Both the position numbers and the translations under genes were made by a program. Shown here piece by piece: positions 45,527 to 54,069 of a stretch of DNA of 64,000 nucleotides. Source of the stretch: Opitutaceae bacterium (GTDB lineage: Bacteria > Verrucomicrobiota > Verrucomicrobiia > Opitutales > Opitutaceae); assembly GCA_019634615.1 (NCBI GenBank), contig JAHCAZ010000001.1, positions 186,001 through 250,000 on the forward strand, given 5' to 3'. The stretch's first letter is position 1, and the number at the start of each line of letters is the position of its first letter. Below the pieces are notes generated by a model. It was not told the origin of the DNA. It made no database searches and saw only the letters and a program-made list of their open reading frames with translations.

Positions 45527-46609
45527 TCAGCGGGCACCCGGGGTGTCGGTCGCGCGGGCCTCGCCCGTCACCTGCGGCGCGATATGCTGCCACAGGGCGG
45601 CGGCGCGCTCGTTGATGATCTGGCGGCACTTTGCGATCTCGGCCTCGCGGGCGGCCCGGTTCTCCTCGGCGATCTTCGCGAGGTCGTCGAGATTGTAGAG
45701 GTAGACGTTCTCGAGGCGGGCGACTCCGGCCTCGACGTCGCGGGGCAGCGCGAGGTCGATCAGGAACAGCGGGCGCGACGCGCGGCGGCGCATGGCATTC
45801 TGCACGTCGCCCGTGAGGATCACGGCGTCGGGCGCCGAGGTGGAGCAGACCACCACGTCAAACTGCGCCAGGTGCTCGGCCCGGTGCTCGAAGGGCAGGG
45901 CCTGCGCGCCGAGCTCGGTCGCGAGCGCCATCGCGCGGTCGAGGCTGCGGCTGGAGACCGTGAGGGCGGCGGCGCCGCGGCTGCGGAAGGCCTTGGCGGT
46001 CTTCTCGCCGATGTCGCCCGCGCCCAGCAGGAGCACCCGCGTGGCGTCAAGCTTGCCAAAGATGTTGCCCGCGAGCTCGACCGCGACGTTGGCGATGCTG
46101 ATCTGCCCCTCGGTGATCGCCGTGCTGGAGCGGACGTGCTTGGCGGCTTGGAAGGATTTCTGAAAGACGCGGTTCAGCACGGGGCCGGTGGACTTCCGCG
46201 ACTGGGCGGCCGCATAGGCGTCCTTCACCTGGCCGAGAATCTCGGTTTCGCCCACCAGCTGGGAGTCGATGCCGGCGGTCACCTCGAGGAGGTGCTGCAC
46301 CGCCGCCGGTCCGACGTGGGTCGTGCGGTACTTGGCGAACTCCTCGGCCGGGAACTGCTGGTGCTGGCAGAACGCCTCCTGCATCCGGGCCGCCGCCGCG
46401 GGCGTGTCGGCCACGCCGTAAAACTCGATGCGGTTGCACGTGTTGAGGACCGCGTATTCGCGCAAACCCTCGATCCGCGCGATGGCGGCGTGCAGCTGTT
46501 CGACAGTGGGCTTGGGCAGCGAGAGCTTCTCGCGCACCTCGATGGGCGTCGTGCGGTGGGTGGCCCCGAAAACGAAGAGGCCGTGGGCGTCGGGCGCGGT
46601 CTGGCTCAT
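45527..46609 (-). CDS. hemA: Glutamyl-tRNA reductase
   Basis: The 360-residue enzyme makes glutamate-1-semialdehyde from Glu-tRNA, the first step of C5 heme synthesis. The catalytic Cys58 is in LNTCNRIEFYG; GVGETEILGQVKDAY-like sequence (VGETEILGQVKDAYAAA), the NADPH motif LLLGAGDIGEKTAKAF and LIDLALPRDVE are all family hallmarks. It starts at the ATG at 46609, overlapping the upstream membrane gene by 4 bp. Confidence 0.96.
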   Translation of the reverse strand: MSQTAPDAHGLFVFGATHRTTPIEVREKLSLPKPTVEQLHAAIARIEGLREYAVLNTCNRIEFYGVADTPAAAARMQEAFCQHQQFPAEEFAKYRTTHVGPAAVQHLLEVTAGIDSQLVGETEILGQVKDAYAAAQSRKSTGPVLNRVFQKSFQAAKHVRSSTAITEGQISIANVAVELAGNIFGKLDATRVLLLGAGDIGEKTAKAFRSRGAAALTVSSRSLDRAMALATELGAQALPFEHRAEHLAQFDVVVCSTSAPDAVILTGDVQNAMRRRASRPLFLIDLALPRDVEAGVARLENVYLYNLDDLAKIAEENRAAREAEIAKCRQIINERAAALWQHIAPQVTGEARATDTPGAR

Positions 46610-47448
46610 GTCCGGTGGAGGGCGGCCGGGGCGGGGTGCCGGCGGTTGGCGTCGATCACACCCAGGGAGAGCAGGGCGAGCGCGAACAGGATGAGGGCCG
46701 TCCAGGCAAACCGTCGTGCGCCCAGCTGCCCGCGCAGGCGCAGGGCGAGGGCGATCGTGTAGCACAGCCAGACCGTGACGGTGGTGAGGAGCTTCGGCCA
46801 GTGGACCGATTCGGTATTCTGCACCCAGTGCACCGAGCCGACCACCAGCGAACCCGACAGCAGCATCACGCCGAAGACGAGGAGCCGGACGCTGATGAGA
46901 TCGAGGTCGTAAAGCGAGGGCAGGAAGGAGAACCAGCCGCCCACGCGCTTGTTCTTCAGCGAATAGTTGCGCAGCTGCAGCATCAGGGCCGTCAGCGCGA
47001 GCAGGCCGAAAACGCCGTAGCTGAACAGCGCCAGCGCCGCGTGGAACTCGATCCAGGGATTGTTGCCGAACAAGCCGGAACTGCGCGAGCTGTCCCAGGC
47101 CGGGATCGCCAGCGAAATCAAAGTCAGCACGGCGGCGAGGCAGGACGTGAAATAGCCGAGCAGGCTGGTCCGGAATGTCACGCCGATGACCAGGTAAAGC
47201 GAGATGGCCGACCAGGCCGTGAACTGAAAGAGCTCGAAGGTATTGCCCAAGGGACACCCGCCCACCGCCATGCCGCGCAGGTACAAGCCGGTGAGCTGCA
47301 TGGCGTAGCCGGCCACGATCAGCGCGTACATGGCCACATTGAGCGGCCGGCCACCCCGCAGGAGCGACCACGTCCCCAGCAGGAAACCCACCAGGTAGAA
47401 TTCCGCCGCCAGCCAAAGCCAGGTGCGGTCTGCAAAATTCGCGAGCAT
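46606..47448 (-). CDS. Cytochrome c assembly protein, HemX/CcsA type
   Basis: The 280-residue membrane protein has eight helices. GGCPLGNTFELFQFTAWSAI and NNPWIEFHAALALFSYGVFG are shared with CcsA/HemX (CcmC-superfamily) proteins; histidines in EFHAAL and SVHWVQNTE may bind heme. Encoded immediately before hemA with overlapping ends, the arrangement known from hemAX loci. It may regulate HemA or serve System II cytochrome c maturation; the CcsB partner is not in the window. Confidence 0.85.
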   Translation of the reverse strand: MLANFADRTWLWLAAEFYLVGFLLGTWSLLRGGRPLNVAMYALIVAGYAMQLTGLYLRGMAVGGCPLGNTFELFQFTAWSAISLYLVIGVTFRTSLLGYFTSCLAAVLTLISLAIPAWDSSRSSGLFGNNPWIEFHAALALFSYGVFGLLALTALMLQLRNYSLKNKRVGGWFSFLPSLYDLDLISVRLLVFGVMLLSGSLVVGSVHWVQNTESVHWPKLLTTVTVWLCYTIALALRLRGQLGARRFAWTALILFALALLSLGVIDANRRHPAPAALHRT

Positions 47449-47528
47449 GGGAAAACGCTGCGAGGAAGGCCGGGGGAGGCAAGTCCGGCGTGGACGGGGA
47501 CAGTCAGCCCGCCCCGCGGCCGGGGCGG

Positions 47529-47553
47529 GAACGCTTAACGCTGAACGCTCAAG
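47529..47553 (+). repeat. Family A heptamer array in the 309-bp gap before AraC
   Basis: GAACGCTTAACGCTGAACGC and on, about three units. It precedes the B element by about 32 bp. The rest of 47449-47757 shows no gene; the part after 47660 presumably contains the AraC promoter. Confidence 0.75.
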
Positions 47554-47585
47554 TCGGGCGTGTTCAGGACATAGGTAACACCCCG

Positions 47586-47658
47586 GTGGCTACGAGCGCG
47601 AGCGAGTGGGTTGAACGCTGCGAACGGCCAGCATCCACTCGCTCACGCTCGTAGCTAC
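47586..47658. repeat. Family B inverted repeat
   Basis: Arms 47586-47609 and 47635-47658 (starting GTGGCTACGAGCGCGAGCGA) with two mismatches and a 25-bp loop. The AraC frame is open through it, but the proper AraC start is downstream, so it is treated as intergenic. Confidence 0.85.
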
Positions 47659-47757
47659 CCTGGGTATCGGCCTTCTTCCGAACTTCAGCGTTCCGGTGCG
47701 GCCACCGGCCGCACCGGCCGGCTTGTCACCGCCGCCCGATCCGTCACGCTGCGCCCG

Positions 47758-48729
47758 ATGCCGTCGCCTCGATCCCGCCCCGTTTCCGCGGAGTCCATCC
47801 AGCGGCCGGCTCCGGCGGCCGTGCCCGGGGTCCGGCGGACGTATGCATTGCGGCCCGAACAGATTCATCCGGTGGTGCGCATCGCCCACCGGTTGGCGGG
47901 CGGACTCCAGATTCCGCGGCGCATCATCCTCGACTACGAGCTGGTCCTGATCGTCCGCGGTGGCGGACATTGGACCTGCGATGGGCAGCGCCGGCCGCTC
48001 GCGGCGCACGACCTCCTGTTGATCCCACCCTTCGTGCCGCACAGTTTCGAGGCGGATGGTGCACGGGAGTCCGAGCACATCGCCGTGCACTTCGACTTCG
48101 CCCCGGCGATCCCGGCGACGGCCCGCGGGCTCGATCAGCGGCGACCCTTCCGGGTGCGTTTCACGCATGGCCTCCAGCTGGCGCTGCACCGGCGGCTCTA
48201 TGCCGGCCATCGCGTGGAACGCGGCCTGCAGGCGGTCGTGGCGGCACACGCCGCCGGCGGTGCGCTCGGCCCCGCCATGGCCTCGGCACACCTCGCCGGC
48301 GTGCTGTTGCTCCTGCTCGCCGAACCCGCGGGTGGGCGCACTCCCGCCGACGATTCCCGCCAGCATGCCCGCGTCGAACAGGTCACGGCCTACATGCACG
48401 CCCATCTTGGCCACCGGCTCGACCACGGCGCGCTCGAGCGCGTGTCCGGCCTCAGCCCGAGCCGCCTGCAGGCAGTCTTCCGCGAGGTCACCGGCTACCC
48501 GCCGCTCGACTACCTGCGCCGCCTGCGCGTCGAGGAGGCCCGGCGCCTGCTCGCCGATGCCCGGCTGTCGGTGAAGGAGATCGCGGCGCGCACCGGGTTC
48601 CGCGACACGAGCCACTTCAGCAAGGTCTTCCGCCGCATCGACGGCCTCTCGCCCGCCCACTACCGGGCGGCCCTCCTGCCGGGGCGGCAGGAAAAATCGC
48701 CAACACCTGCGCGCGGCGGCCAAGGGTGA
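47758..48729 (+). CDS. AraC-family transcriptional regulator
   Basis: About 323 residues from the ATG at 47758; the frame extends upstream into the repeat element, which I exclude. The N-terminal cupin sensor shows HPVVRIAHRLAGG and DLLLIPPFVPHSFEADG; the C-terminal pair of helix-turn-helix motifs is HGALERVSGLSPSRLQAVF and SVKEIAARTGFRDTSHFSKV. It is followed 53 bp later by a PhyH-family gene and then a GH36-like gene, its probable targets. Confidence 0.88.
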   Translation: MPSPRSRPVSAESIQRPAPAAVPGVRRTYALRPEQIHPVVRIAHRLAGGLQIPRRIILDYELVLIVRGGGHWTCDGQRRPLAAHDLLLIPPFVPHSFEADGARESEHIAVHFDFAPAIPATARGLDQRRPFRVRFTHGLQLALHRRLYAGHRVERGLQAVVAAHAAGGALGPAMASAHLAGVLLLLLAEPAGGRTPADDSRQHARVEQVTAYMHAHLGHRLDHGALERVSGLSPSRLQAVFREVTGYPPLDYLRRLRVEEARRLLADARLSVKEIAARTGFRDTSHFSKVFRRIDGLSPAHYRAALLPGRQEKSPTPARGGQG

Positions 48730-48782
48730 GCGGATGACAACCGGGGCGCGCCGCCTAGGTTGGGCGCACCCACCCACCCCCC

Positions 48783-49574
48783 ATGCTCACCCCTGCCCAA
48801 GTCAACGAGTTCAAGACCCAAGGTTACCTCCGCGGCCCGACCGTCCTCACCGACGCCGAGGTCGAGGCCCTGCGCTCCGAAGTCGAGCGCGTCATCGCCC
48901 AGCGCGAGCGCAAGGACATCCCGCAGCCCGTTCTCTGCCACAACTTCACCGGCGACGAGACCGCCCCCGTCTGGCAGATCGTGAATATCTGGGAGGCCAG
49001 CCAGCCGTTCGCGCAGTTGATCCGCCACCCGGTCATCGGCGAGGAGATCGCCCAGCTCACCGGCGCCAAGGACCTGCGCATCTGGCACGACCAGATCCAG
49101 TACAAGCCCGCCGCGAAGGGCGGCGTGAACATGTGGCACCAGGACGCGCCGCTCTGGCCGATCATCCGCCCGATGACCGAGGTCACTGCCTGGGTCGCGC
49201 TCGACGACGTCGATGTCGACAACGGCTGCATGAGCATGGTCCCCGGCTCGCACCTGTGGGGCGACCACATGGACTATCTGCGCACGTGGAAGGATTTCGT
49301 GAAGGATGTCCCGGCCGAGTTCCAGGGCCGCAAGGTCACGGTGCGCACCTGCCCGGTGAAGAAGGGCGAGGTGCACTACCACCACGCGCTCACCTGGCAC
49401 GGTTCCCACGCCAACACGTCCGGTCGCCCGCGCCGCGCCATCGCGCTGCACTACATGACGGGTGACACGCGCTACGTCGCCTCGGGCGAGCACTGCATGA
49501 AGCAGTTCGTCACCGTGGCCGACGGCGAGATCTTGCAAGGCGACCATTTCCCGCACGTCTGGGGCAAAAACTGA
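48783..49574 (+). CDS. Phytanoyl-CoA dioxygenase (PhyH) family protein
   Basis: The 263-residue protein has an intact Fe(II)/2-oxoglutarate site: His119 and Asp121 in NMWHQDAPLW and His206 in TWHGSHANTSGRPRRA, followed by the 2-oxoglutarate-binding Arg. It differs clearly from the protein at 16515. Position after an AraC gene repeats the PhyH/AraC association at 17 kb. Substrate unknown. Confidence 0.87.
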   Translation: MLTPAQVNEFKTQGYLRGPTVLTDAEVEALRSEVERVIAQRERKDIPQPVLCHNFTGDETAPVWQIVNIWEASQPFAQLIRHPVIGEEIAQLTGAKDLRIWHDQIQYKPAAKGGVNMWHQDAPLWPIIRPMTEVTAWVALDDVDVDNGCMSMVPGSHLWGDHMDYLRTWKDFVKDVPAEFQGRKVTVRTCPVKKGEVHYHHALTWHGSHANTSGRPRRAIALHYMTGDTRYVASGEHCMKQFVTVADGEILQGDHFPHVWGKN

Positions 49575-49595
49575 CAGGCCGCGCGGGCGCGGCCC

Positions 49596-49634
49596 GAACG
49601 CTGAACGCTGAACGCTTAACGCCGAACGCTCAAG
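49596..49634 (+). repeat. Family A heptamer array
   Basis: Five units (GAACGCTGAACGCTGAACGC and on), the cleanest array in the window. A half B element follows after 16 bp. It sits at the 3' end of the PhyH gene. Confidence 0.8.
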
Positions 49635-49650
49635 TAGAGACCCCGATTCG

Positions 49651-49674
49651 GTGGCTACGAGCGTGAGCGAGTGG
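49651..49674 (+). repeat. Half of a family B element (left arm only)
   Basis: Starts GTGGCTACGAGCGTGAGCGA and matches the B left arm throughout its 24 bases, but no right arm is found in the following 110 bp. A solo arm of this kind looks like a decayed or incomplete copy. Confidence 0.75.
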
Positions 49675-49793
49675 CGCTTGGAGTGTCGGGCGTGCACTGC
49701 GATCGAGGTGTAGGTGCTCAGTGGTGAAGTTGGTTTTTGCCTTCGTGGTGGACCCTGTGCAACTTGGCGGCCCGGTGATGTTCGCCGCGCGCC

Positions 49794-52106
49794 ATGCTTG
49801 CCTTCGACCCCTCGCGCCAGACCCTGCGTTTTTCCCCTGTCCACGGTCCTGAGGTGACGTGGCGACTCGCCCTCGAGGCCGACGGGCGTGAGTTTGATGC
49901 GGCCGCGGCGGAAGTGCGATTCGACGCCGGGCCCCCGTGGGTTCTCACCCTGCGCTTTGCCGCACCAGCGCTGACCTGGACCGTCCGCGCGGACGTCGAT
50001 GCCGCCAGCGGCTCGGTTTCGCTGCGCTCCACCCTCGAGAACCACGGCGACGCCGCGGTCGCACTTGGCCGCGTGTGGCCGTTCCGTGCGGCCAGCCTGC
50101 CGCTCGGCCCGACCACCGTTTACCTTCCCATGCAACCGGGCCAGCAGGAGCGCGTGGTGCTGCGGCTCGGCGACGCGATCTCGCCCGCCGGCAGCAAGAT
50201 CAAGAATCAGTATTTCGATCCGGCGGGACCGACCGCCATCCAGGTGGGATTCGCCTCCTTCCTGCGCAACGACACCGAGGTGCATCACCGGGCCGGCCCG
50301 GCTGGCGTGCAGGACGTCGCGGCGCAGGCCGACTTCGCCGGCTGGCAGTTGGCGCCGGGCGCGACCACTCCGGTGGAGACATTCACGCTGCAGGTCGGGC
50401 GCGATCCGCATGCCCAGCTCGACCGCTGGGCCGAGATCGTGGCGGCCGACGTGAAGCCGCGCATCTGGCCGACGACCCCGCTGGGTTGGGTGGGCTGGAG
50501 CTGGGTGGATGGCTTCAACGTCGAGCGCTACGAGGACGTCGTGCTGCGCAACTGCGCCGCCATCAATCGCCGCCTGGCCGGTTTCGGCTTCGAGTACGTG
50601 TGGGTCAGCATCGCCAATCTGCCCGGCAGCCAGCCCGGGGCGTGGTGCGGCTGGAACGAGCAGAATTTCCCGAGCGGGCCGGAGTCGCTGGTCCGGCGGT
50701 TGCGCGACCTGGGGTTCAAGCTCGGACTCTGGTGCGGGCCGTTTTGGATCTCGAGTCACCTCAAGGAGGAGATGAAGGAGCTGGCCGACGCTCTCGTGCG
50801 AAATCCCGACGGCTCGCTGCTCGTCAGCCTCGAGCGCTGGAACTTCGGAGAAAATGGCCGCCTGCCGATGGACCAGCGGCCCGTGCTCTACGCCCTCGAC
50901 CCCACGCACCCCAAGGCCCTCGCGTTCATCGAGCGGGCCTTCGCGTACAACCGCGAGCGCGGGGTGCGTTACTACATGATCGATTTCCTGTATGCGGGTG
51001 GCGGGAAGCTCAATCGCCCCGGATCCCAGGCGGGCGCGAACCATGGTCCGTTCCATGACCCGCGGATCGTGCCCGGGGCCGAGTCCTTCCGGAACGCGCT
51101 GCAGGTGATCCGACGCGCGGCCGGACCCGAGACCTACCTCCTCGCCAGCACCGGCCCCACGCTCCACACCGTCGGCTTCGCCGATGCCGTGCGGACGGGC
51201 GCGGATTTTGGCGAGGGCCGTTCGCTGACCCCGGGCGGATCGTCGTTCTACCCGGCGACGTACATGATCAACAAGGCCTCGTCCTGGAACGGCTGCGTCC
51301 CGGCCCTGCGCAACCAAGCCGGTGCCCGCTACACCCACCGGCGATTCTACCTCAACGATGCGGGCAATGTCCTGACCGTGGATCAGCCGCTGCCATTGTC
51401 CGATGCGCGGGTCCATGCCACCATGCACGCCCTGTGCGGCGGGCCCTCGATGCTGGGTGACGACGTGGATCGCATGGCCGCGGATCGCCTGGCGCTCATC
51501 AAGAAGACACTGCCGCGCTCACCCGAGGTGGCGTTTCCCGTCGACCTGTTCGATTCGCCGTACCCGGATCATCCGAAAGTCTTTCACCGCCGGATCGACA
51601 AGCCTTGGGGCCGGTATGATGTTGTTGCGGTCTACAATTTTGCCGCAACGGAGCTGCGCCTGCCGGTGGCGCTCAACCGGCTCGGGCTCGAGCCTGAGGC
51701 GGAGTACCTCGTCTGGGAATTCTGGGATGAACGGTTCGTCGGCCGCGTTCGCGGGCAACTCGAGGCCGTGATTCCCGCCGGAAACGTGAAAGTCTTCCGC
51801 CTCGTGCGGGCGGAGTCGCGACCGCTGCTGCTCGGCACCGACATGCACGTGCTCATGGGCGAGATGGAGATCACGGCCGTGCACTGGGACCCAGCCACCG
51901 CCACCCTCAGCGGGCGCGCGCAACGTCCGCCGGGCGAGCAGGGCAGTGTCTTCCTGCTCGCGCCCAACAATGTCCGCGTGGTGAACCCCGGCGGACACTG
52001 GATCGCCAAGGACGGCCGCGACCAGAGCCTCGTCATCCGCTGCGCCCTGAATTTCGGCGCCGACGGCGCAGCGGGCTGGTCGGTGACCTTCGCGCCGCTC
52101 GGTTGA
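49794..52106 (+). CDS. GH36-like (clan GH-D) alpha-galactosidase-type hydrolase
   Basis: The 770-residue protein has an N-terminal beta domain (about 1-220), a TIM barrel (about 220-570) and C-terminal beta domains. LGWVGWSWVDGFNVERYEDV opens the barrel, and the likely nucleophile is Asp397 in RYYMIDFLYAGGG. A second acid in TGADFGEGRS fits the acid/base. No signal peptide. Substrate could be an alpha-galactoside, but the sequence is divergent. It starts about 220 bp after the PhyH gene. Confidence 0.8.
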   Translation: MLAFDPSRQTLRFSPVHGPEVTWRLALEADGREFDAAAAEVRFDAGPPWVLTLRFAAPALTWTVRADVDAASGSVSLRSTLENHGDAAVALGRVWPFRAASLPLGPTTVYLPMQPGQQERVVLRLGDAISPAGSKIKNQYFDPAGPTAIQVGFASFLRNDTEVHHRAGPAGVQDVAAQADFAGWQLAPGATTPVETFTLQVGRDPHAQLDRWAEIVAADVKPRIWPTTPLGWVGWSWVDGFNVERYEDVVLRNCAAINRRLAGFGFEYVWVSIANLPGSQPGAWCGWNEQNFPSGPESLVRRLRDLGFKLGLWCGPFWISSHLKEEMKELADALVRNPDGSLLVSLERWNFGENGRLPMDQRPVLYALDPTHPKALAFIERAFAYNRERGVRYYMIDFLYAGGGKLNRPGSQAGANHGPFHDPRIVPGAESFRNALQVIRRAAGPETYLLASTGPTLHTVGFADAVRTGADFGEGRSLTPGGSSFYPATYMINKASSWNGCVPALRNQAGARYTHRRFYLNDAGNVLTVDQPLPLSDARVHATMHALCGGPSMLGDDVDRMAADRLALIKKTLPRSPEVAFPVDLFDSPYPDHPKVFHRRIDKPWGRYDVVAVYNFAATELRLPVALNRLGLEPEAEYLVWEFWDERFVGRVRGQLEAVIPAGNVKVFRLVRAESRPLLLGTDMHVLMGEMEITAVHWDPATATLSGRAQRPPGEQGSVFLLAPNNVRVVNPGGHWIAKDGRDQSLVIRCALNFGADGAAGWSVTFAPLG

Positions 52107-52133
52107 ATCCGCCCCGAATAAGACCCGGCCTTG

Positions 52134-52209
52134 GGTAGCGGCCGGCCTCCGGACGGCCGGTTCAGCGTGCGCATGCCCAATGCCGCCCGTCCGGAGGCCG
52201 GGCGCTACC
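52134..52209. repeat. Family C inverted repeat, second copy
   Basis: Arms 52134-52160 and 52183-52209 match the C element at 16420-16499 with a few changes; the loop is 22 bp and of different sequence. Like the first copy it lies between two convergent genes. Confidence 0.85.
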
Positions 52210-52237
52210 CACTAAGAGTGATCATCAATCGCAATTC

Positions 52238-53200
52238 CTAGCGCCCCGCCGCCAGCGCCTCGGTCTGCGCCTGACGGAACCGCGCTGCGAGACGGTGCCA
52301 GAGCTCCTGCGGTAGCGTGCCGTCGGCGGCCTTCACGATGCCGGTGATGTGCTCCGGCTTCTTCACGCCGACGATGGCGCTCGTGATGGCGGGGTTCGTG
52401 AGCACCCAGCGCACCGCCAGCTGCGCCATGGTGAGACCCTGCTCGGCGGCGATCGCCTTGGCCTCCTCGACGGCGGCGAGGATGATCTTGAGCCCCGCGC
52501 CCTGGAAGAGCGGCGCCTTGGCCCGGTGATCCGCGAAGGTCGTGTCGGTCGTGTACTTGCCGCCCAGCAGGCCGCGGTGCAGCGAGGAATAATTGAGCAC
52601 GCCGATGTTGTGGCGCAGGCAGTAGGGCAGCTCGCGCTGCTCGATGTCGCGGGCGAGGAGGCTGTAGGGCGGCTGCAGGCTGCTCACGTCCCAGTGCGCG
52701 CGATAGAGCTCCATCTGCTCGGGGTTGAGGTTGCTCACGCCGAACCAGCGCACCTTGCCCTCGCGGCGCAGTTGCTGGAAGGCGGCGGCGACTTCGTCGG
52801 GACGCGTGATCGGATCCCAGGCGTGGATCTGGTAAAGGTCGATGTGGTCGGTCTGCAGCCGGCGCAGCGAGGCCTCGCAGGCGCGAATGATGTAGTCGCG
52901 GGTCGTGTCGGGGTAGCGCGCCGGGCCGCTGCTGAAGTTCCAGTAGAACTTGGTCGCGAGCACGAAGTCTTCGCGCCCGCCCTCGCGCTTGAACAGCTTG
53001 CCGAGTTCGGTCTCGGCGAGGCCGTCGCCGTACGCATCGGCCGTGTCGATGAAGTTCACGCCGCAGTCGCGCGCGGCCTTCACCGCCGCCGCCCAGGGCT
53101 CCACCGGCACCTCGCCCCACCACGCCGGGCTCAGCTGCCAGCAGCCGAAGCAGATGCGCGAGACCTTGAGATCGGTGGAGCCAAGTTGCCGATAGTGCAT
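52238..53200 (-). CDS. Aldo/keto reductase
   Basis: The 320-residue NADPH-dependent TIM-barrel enzyme has the complete tetrad: Asp52, Tyr57, Lys84 and His126 in FIDTADAYGDG, LATKFYW and YQIHAWDP. The cofactor end shows TSAIVGVKKPEHI. It probably reduces a sugar or small carbonyl compound, though substrate cannot be told. It converges with the GH36-like gene. Confidence 0.92.
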   Translation of the reverse strand: MHYRQLGSTDLKVSRICFGCWQLSPAWWGEVPVEPWAAAVKAARDCGVNFIDTADAYGDGLAETELGKLFKREGGREDFVLATKFYWNFSSGPARYPDTTRDYIIRACEASLRRLQTDHIDLYQIHAWDPITRPDEVAAAFQQLRREGKVRWFGVSNLNPEQMELYRAHWDVSSLQPPYSLLARDIEQRELPYCLRHNIGVLNYSSLHRGLLGGKYTTDTTFADHRAKAPLFQGAGLKIILAAVEEAKAIAAEQGLTMAQLAVRWVLTNPAITSAIVGVKKPEHITGIVKAADGTLPQELWHRLAARFRQAQTEALAAGR

Positions 53201-53286
53201 GAAGGATTTTTACGCGCGAATGCCGCGATGGTCAATGCAGCGGGGCAATTTCGTTGCTCACGCGGAGAGGCGAAGGCCGTGGTTTC

Positions 53287-54069
53287 TCAGTCTGCTTTCC
53301 GGGCGATCCAGAAGCGGCATTCGTCGGAGAAGTCACGGACGGCGGCACTTTCGGAGGCGACGGCGCGACGGAGGACGTCGTGGACGTGCGCCCAGCCGGT
53401 GGCCTTCAGATCGGCACAGATTTCCGCGCGGTCCGGCAGATGCATGAACGTGCGGCCGGTGCCTTCCTCCTCGAAATAGCGGTCACCGAACTCGCGCAGG
53501 GCCGGGTGCTGCTTGCCCTGCGCCCACCGCCGCGCCTCGAGCCGCCACAACGCCTGCTCGGCCGCGGAGCTGTTCCGATCATGGGTCGTGAAGAGCAGGG
53601 TGGCCCCCGGCTTGCACACGGCGGCGATCTGCCGCAGCGCCCGGCGCCGATTGCGGCGCAGGGGAATCTGCATGAGGCCGTTGAACATGAAGAGGGCGCC
53701 ATCGAATGCTTTGTCACGCATTACGTGACAAAGGCTGAGGCGCGTGGCGTCGGCGTGGAAAAGCGTGATGTCGGCCTTGCGCTCGATGAACAGGCTTTGC
53801 GCCTGCGCGAGCAGTTCCTCGGCGAAGTCGAAGGCGTGCAGGCGGCGATAGCCCAGCTCCCACAGCGCCATCGCCACGCGGCCGGCTCCGCAGCCGGCCT
53901 CGAGCAGGTGCGCGCCTTTGTCCGGGAAATAGCGATCGATCAAAATGCGCTCCGAGGCCCAGAGGCCGAGGCTGTGCGCCGCGCGCGTGTAATGCACGAC
54001 GGCGGTCAGGTCGTTGAAGTCGGCGCGCACGACGGCGCGGTTGATCTTGAAGGGCTTGTTGGCGGGCAT
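53287..54069 (-). CDS. Class I SAM-dependent methyltransferase
   Basis: About 260 residues with SAM motif I LLEAGCGAGR (about 55-64) and motif LFHADATRLSL; LFMFNGLMQIPLR follows. Substrate unknown. I chose the ATG at 54069 (MPANKPFKINR), whose last base is shared with the stop of the upstream membrane-protein gene, so the two are translationally coupled. Confidence 0.8.
   Translation of the reverse strand: MPANKPFKINRAVVRADFNDLTAVVHYTRAAHSLGLWASERILIDRYFPDKGAHLLEAGCGAGRVAMALWELGYRRLHAFDFAEELLAQAQSLFIERKADITLFHADATRLSLCHVMRDKAFDGALFMFNGLMQIPLRRNRRRALRQIAAVCKPGATLLFTTHDRNSSAAEQALWRLEARRWAQGKQHPALREFGDRYFEEEGTGRTFMHLPDRAEICADLKATGWAHVHDVLRRAVASESAAVRDFSDECRFWIARKAD

Noticed and set aside
47611..47757. 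N-terminal extension of the AraC protein
   Set aside because: The stretch is made of the right half of a B repeat and lacks resemblance to AraC N-termini; the ATG at 47758 is preferred.
49596..49634. Heptamer arrays considered as CRISPR-like repeats
   Set aside because: Units are 7 bp and directly joined, without spacers, and no cas genes are present.
53287..54069. Methyltransferase as part of a restriction-modification system
   Set aside because: No DNA methyltransferase motif (NPPY/DPPY) and no nuclease nearby.
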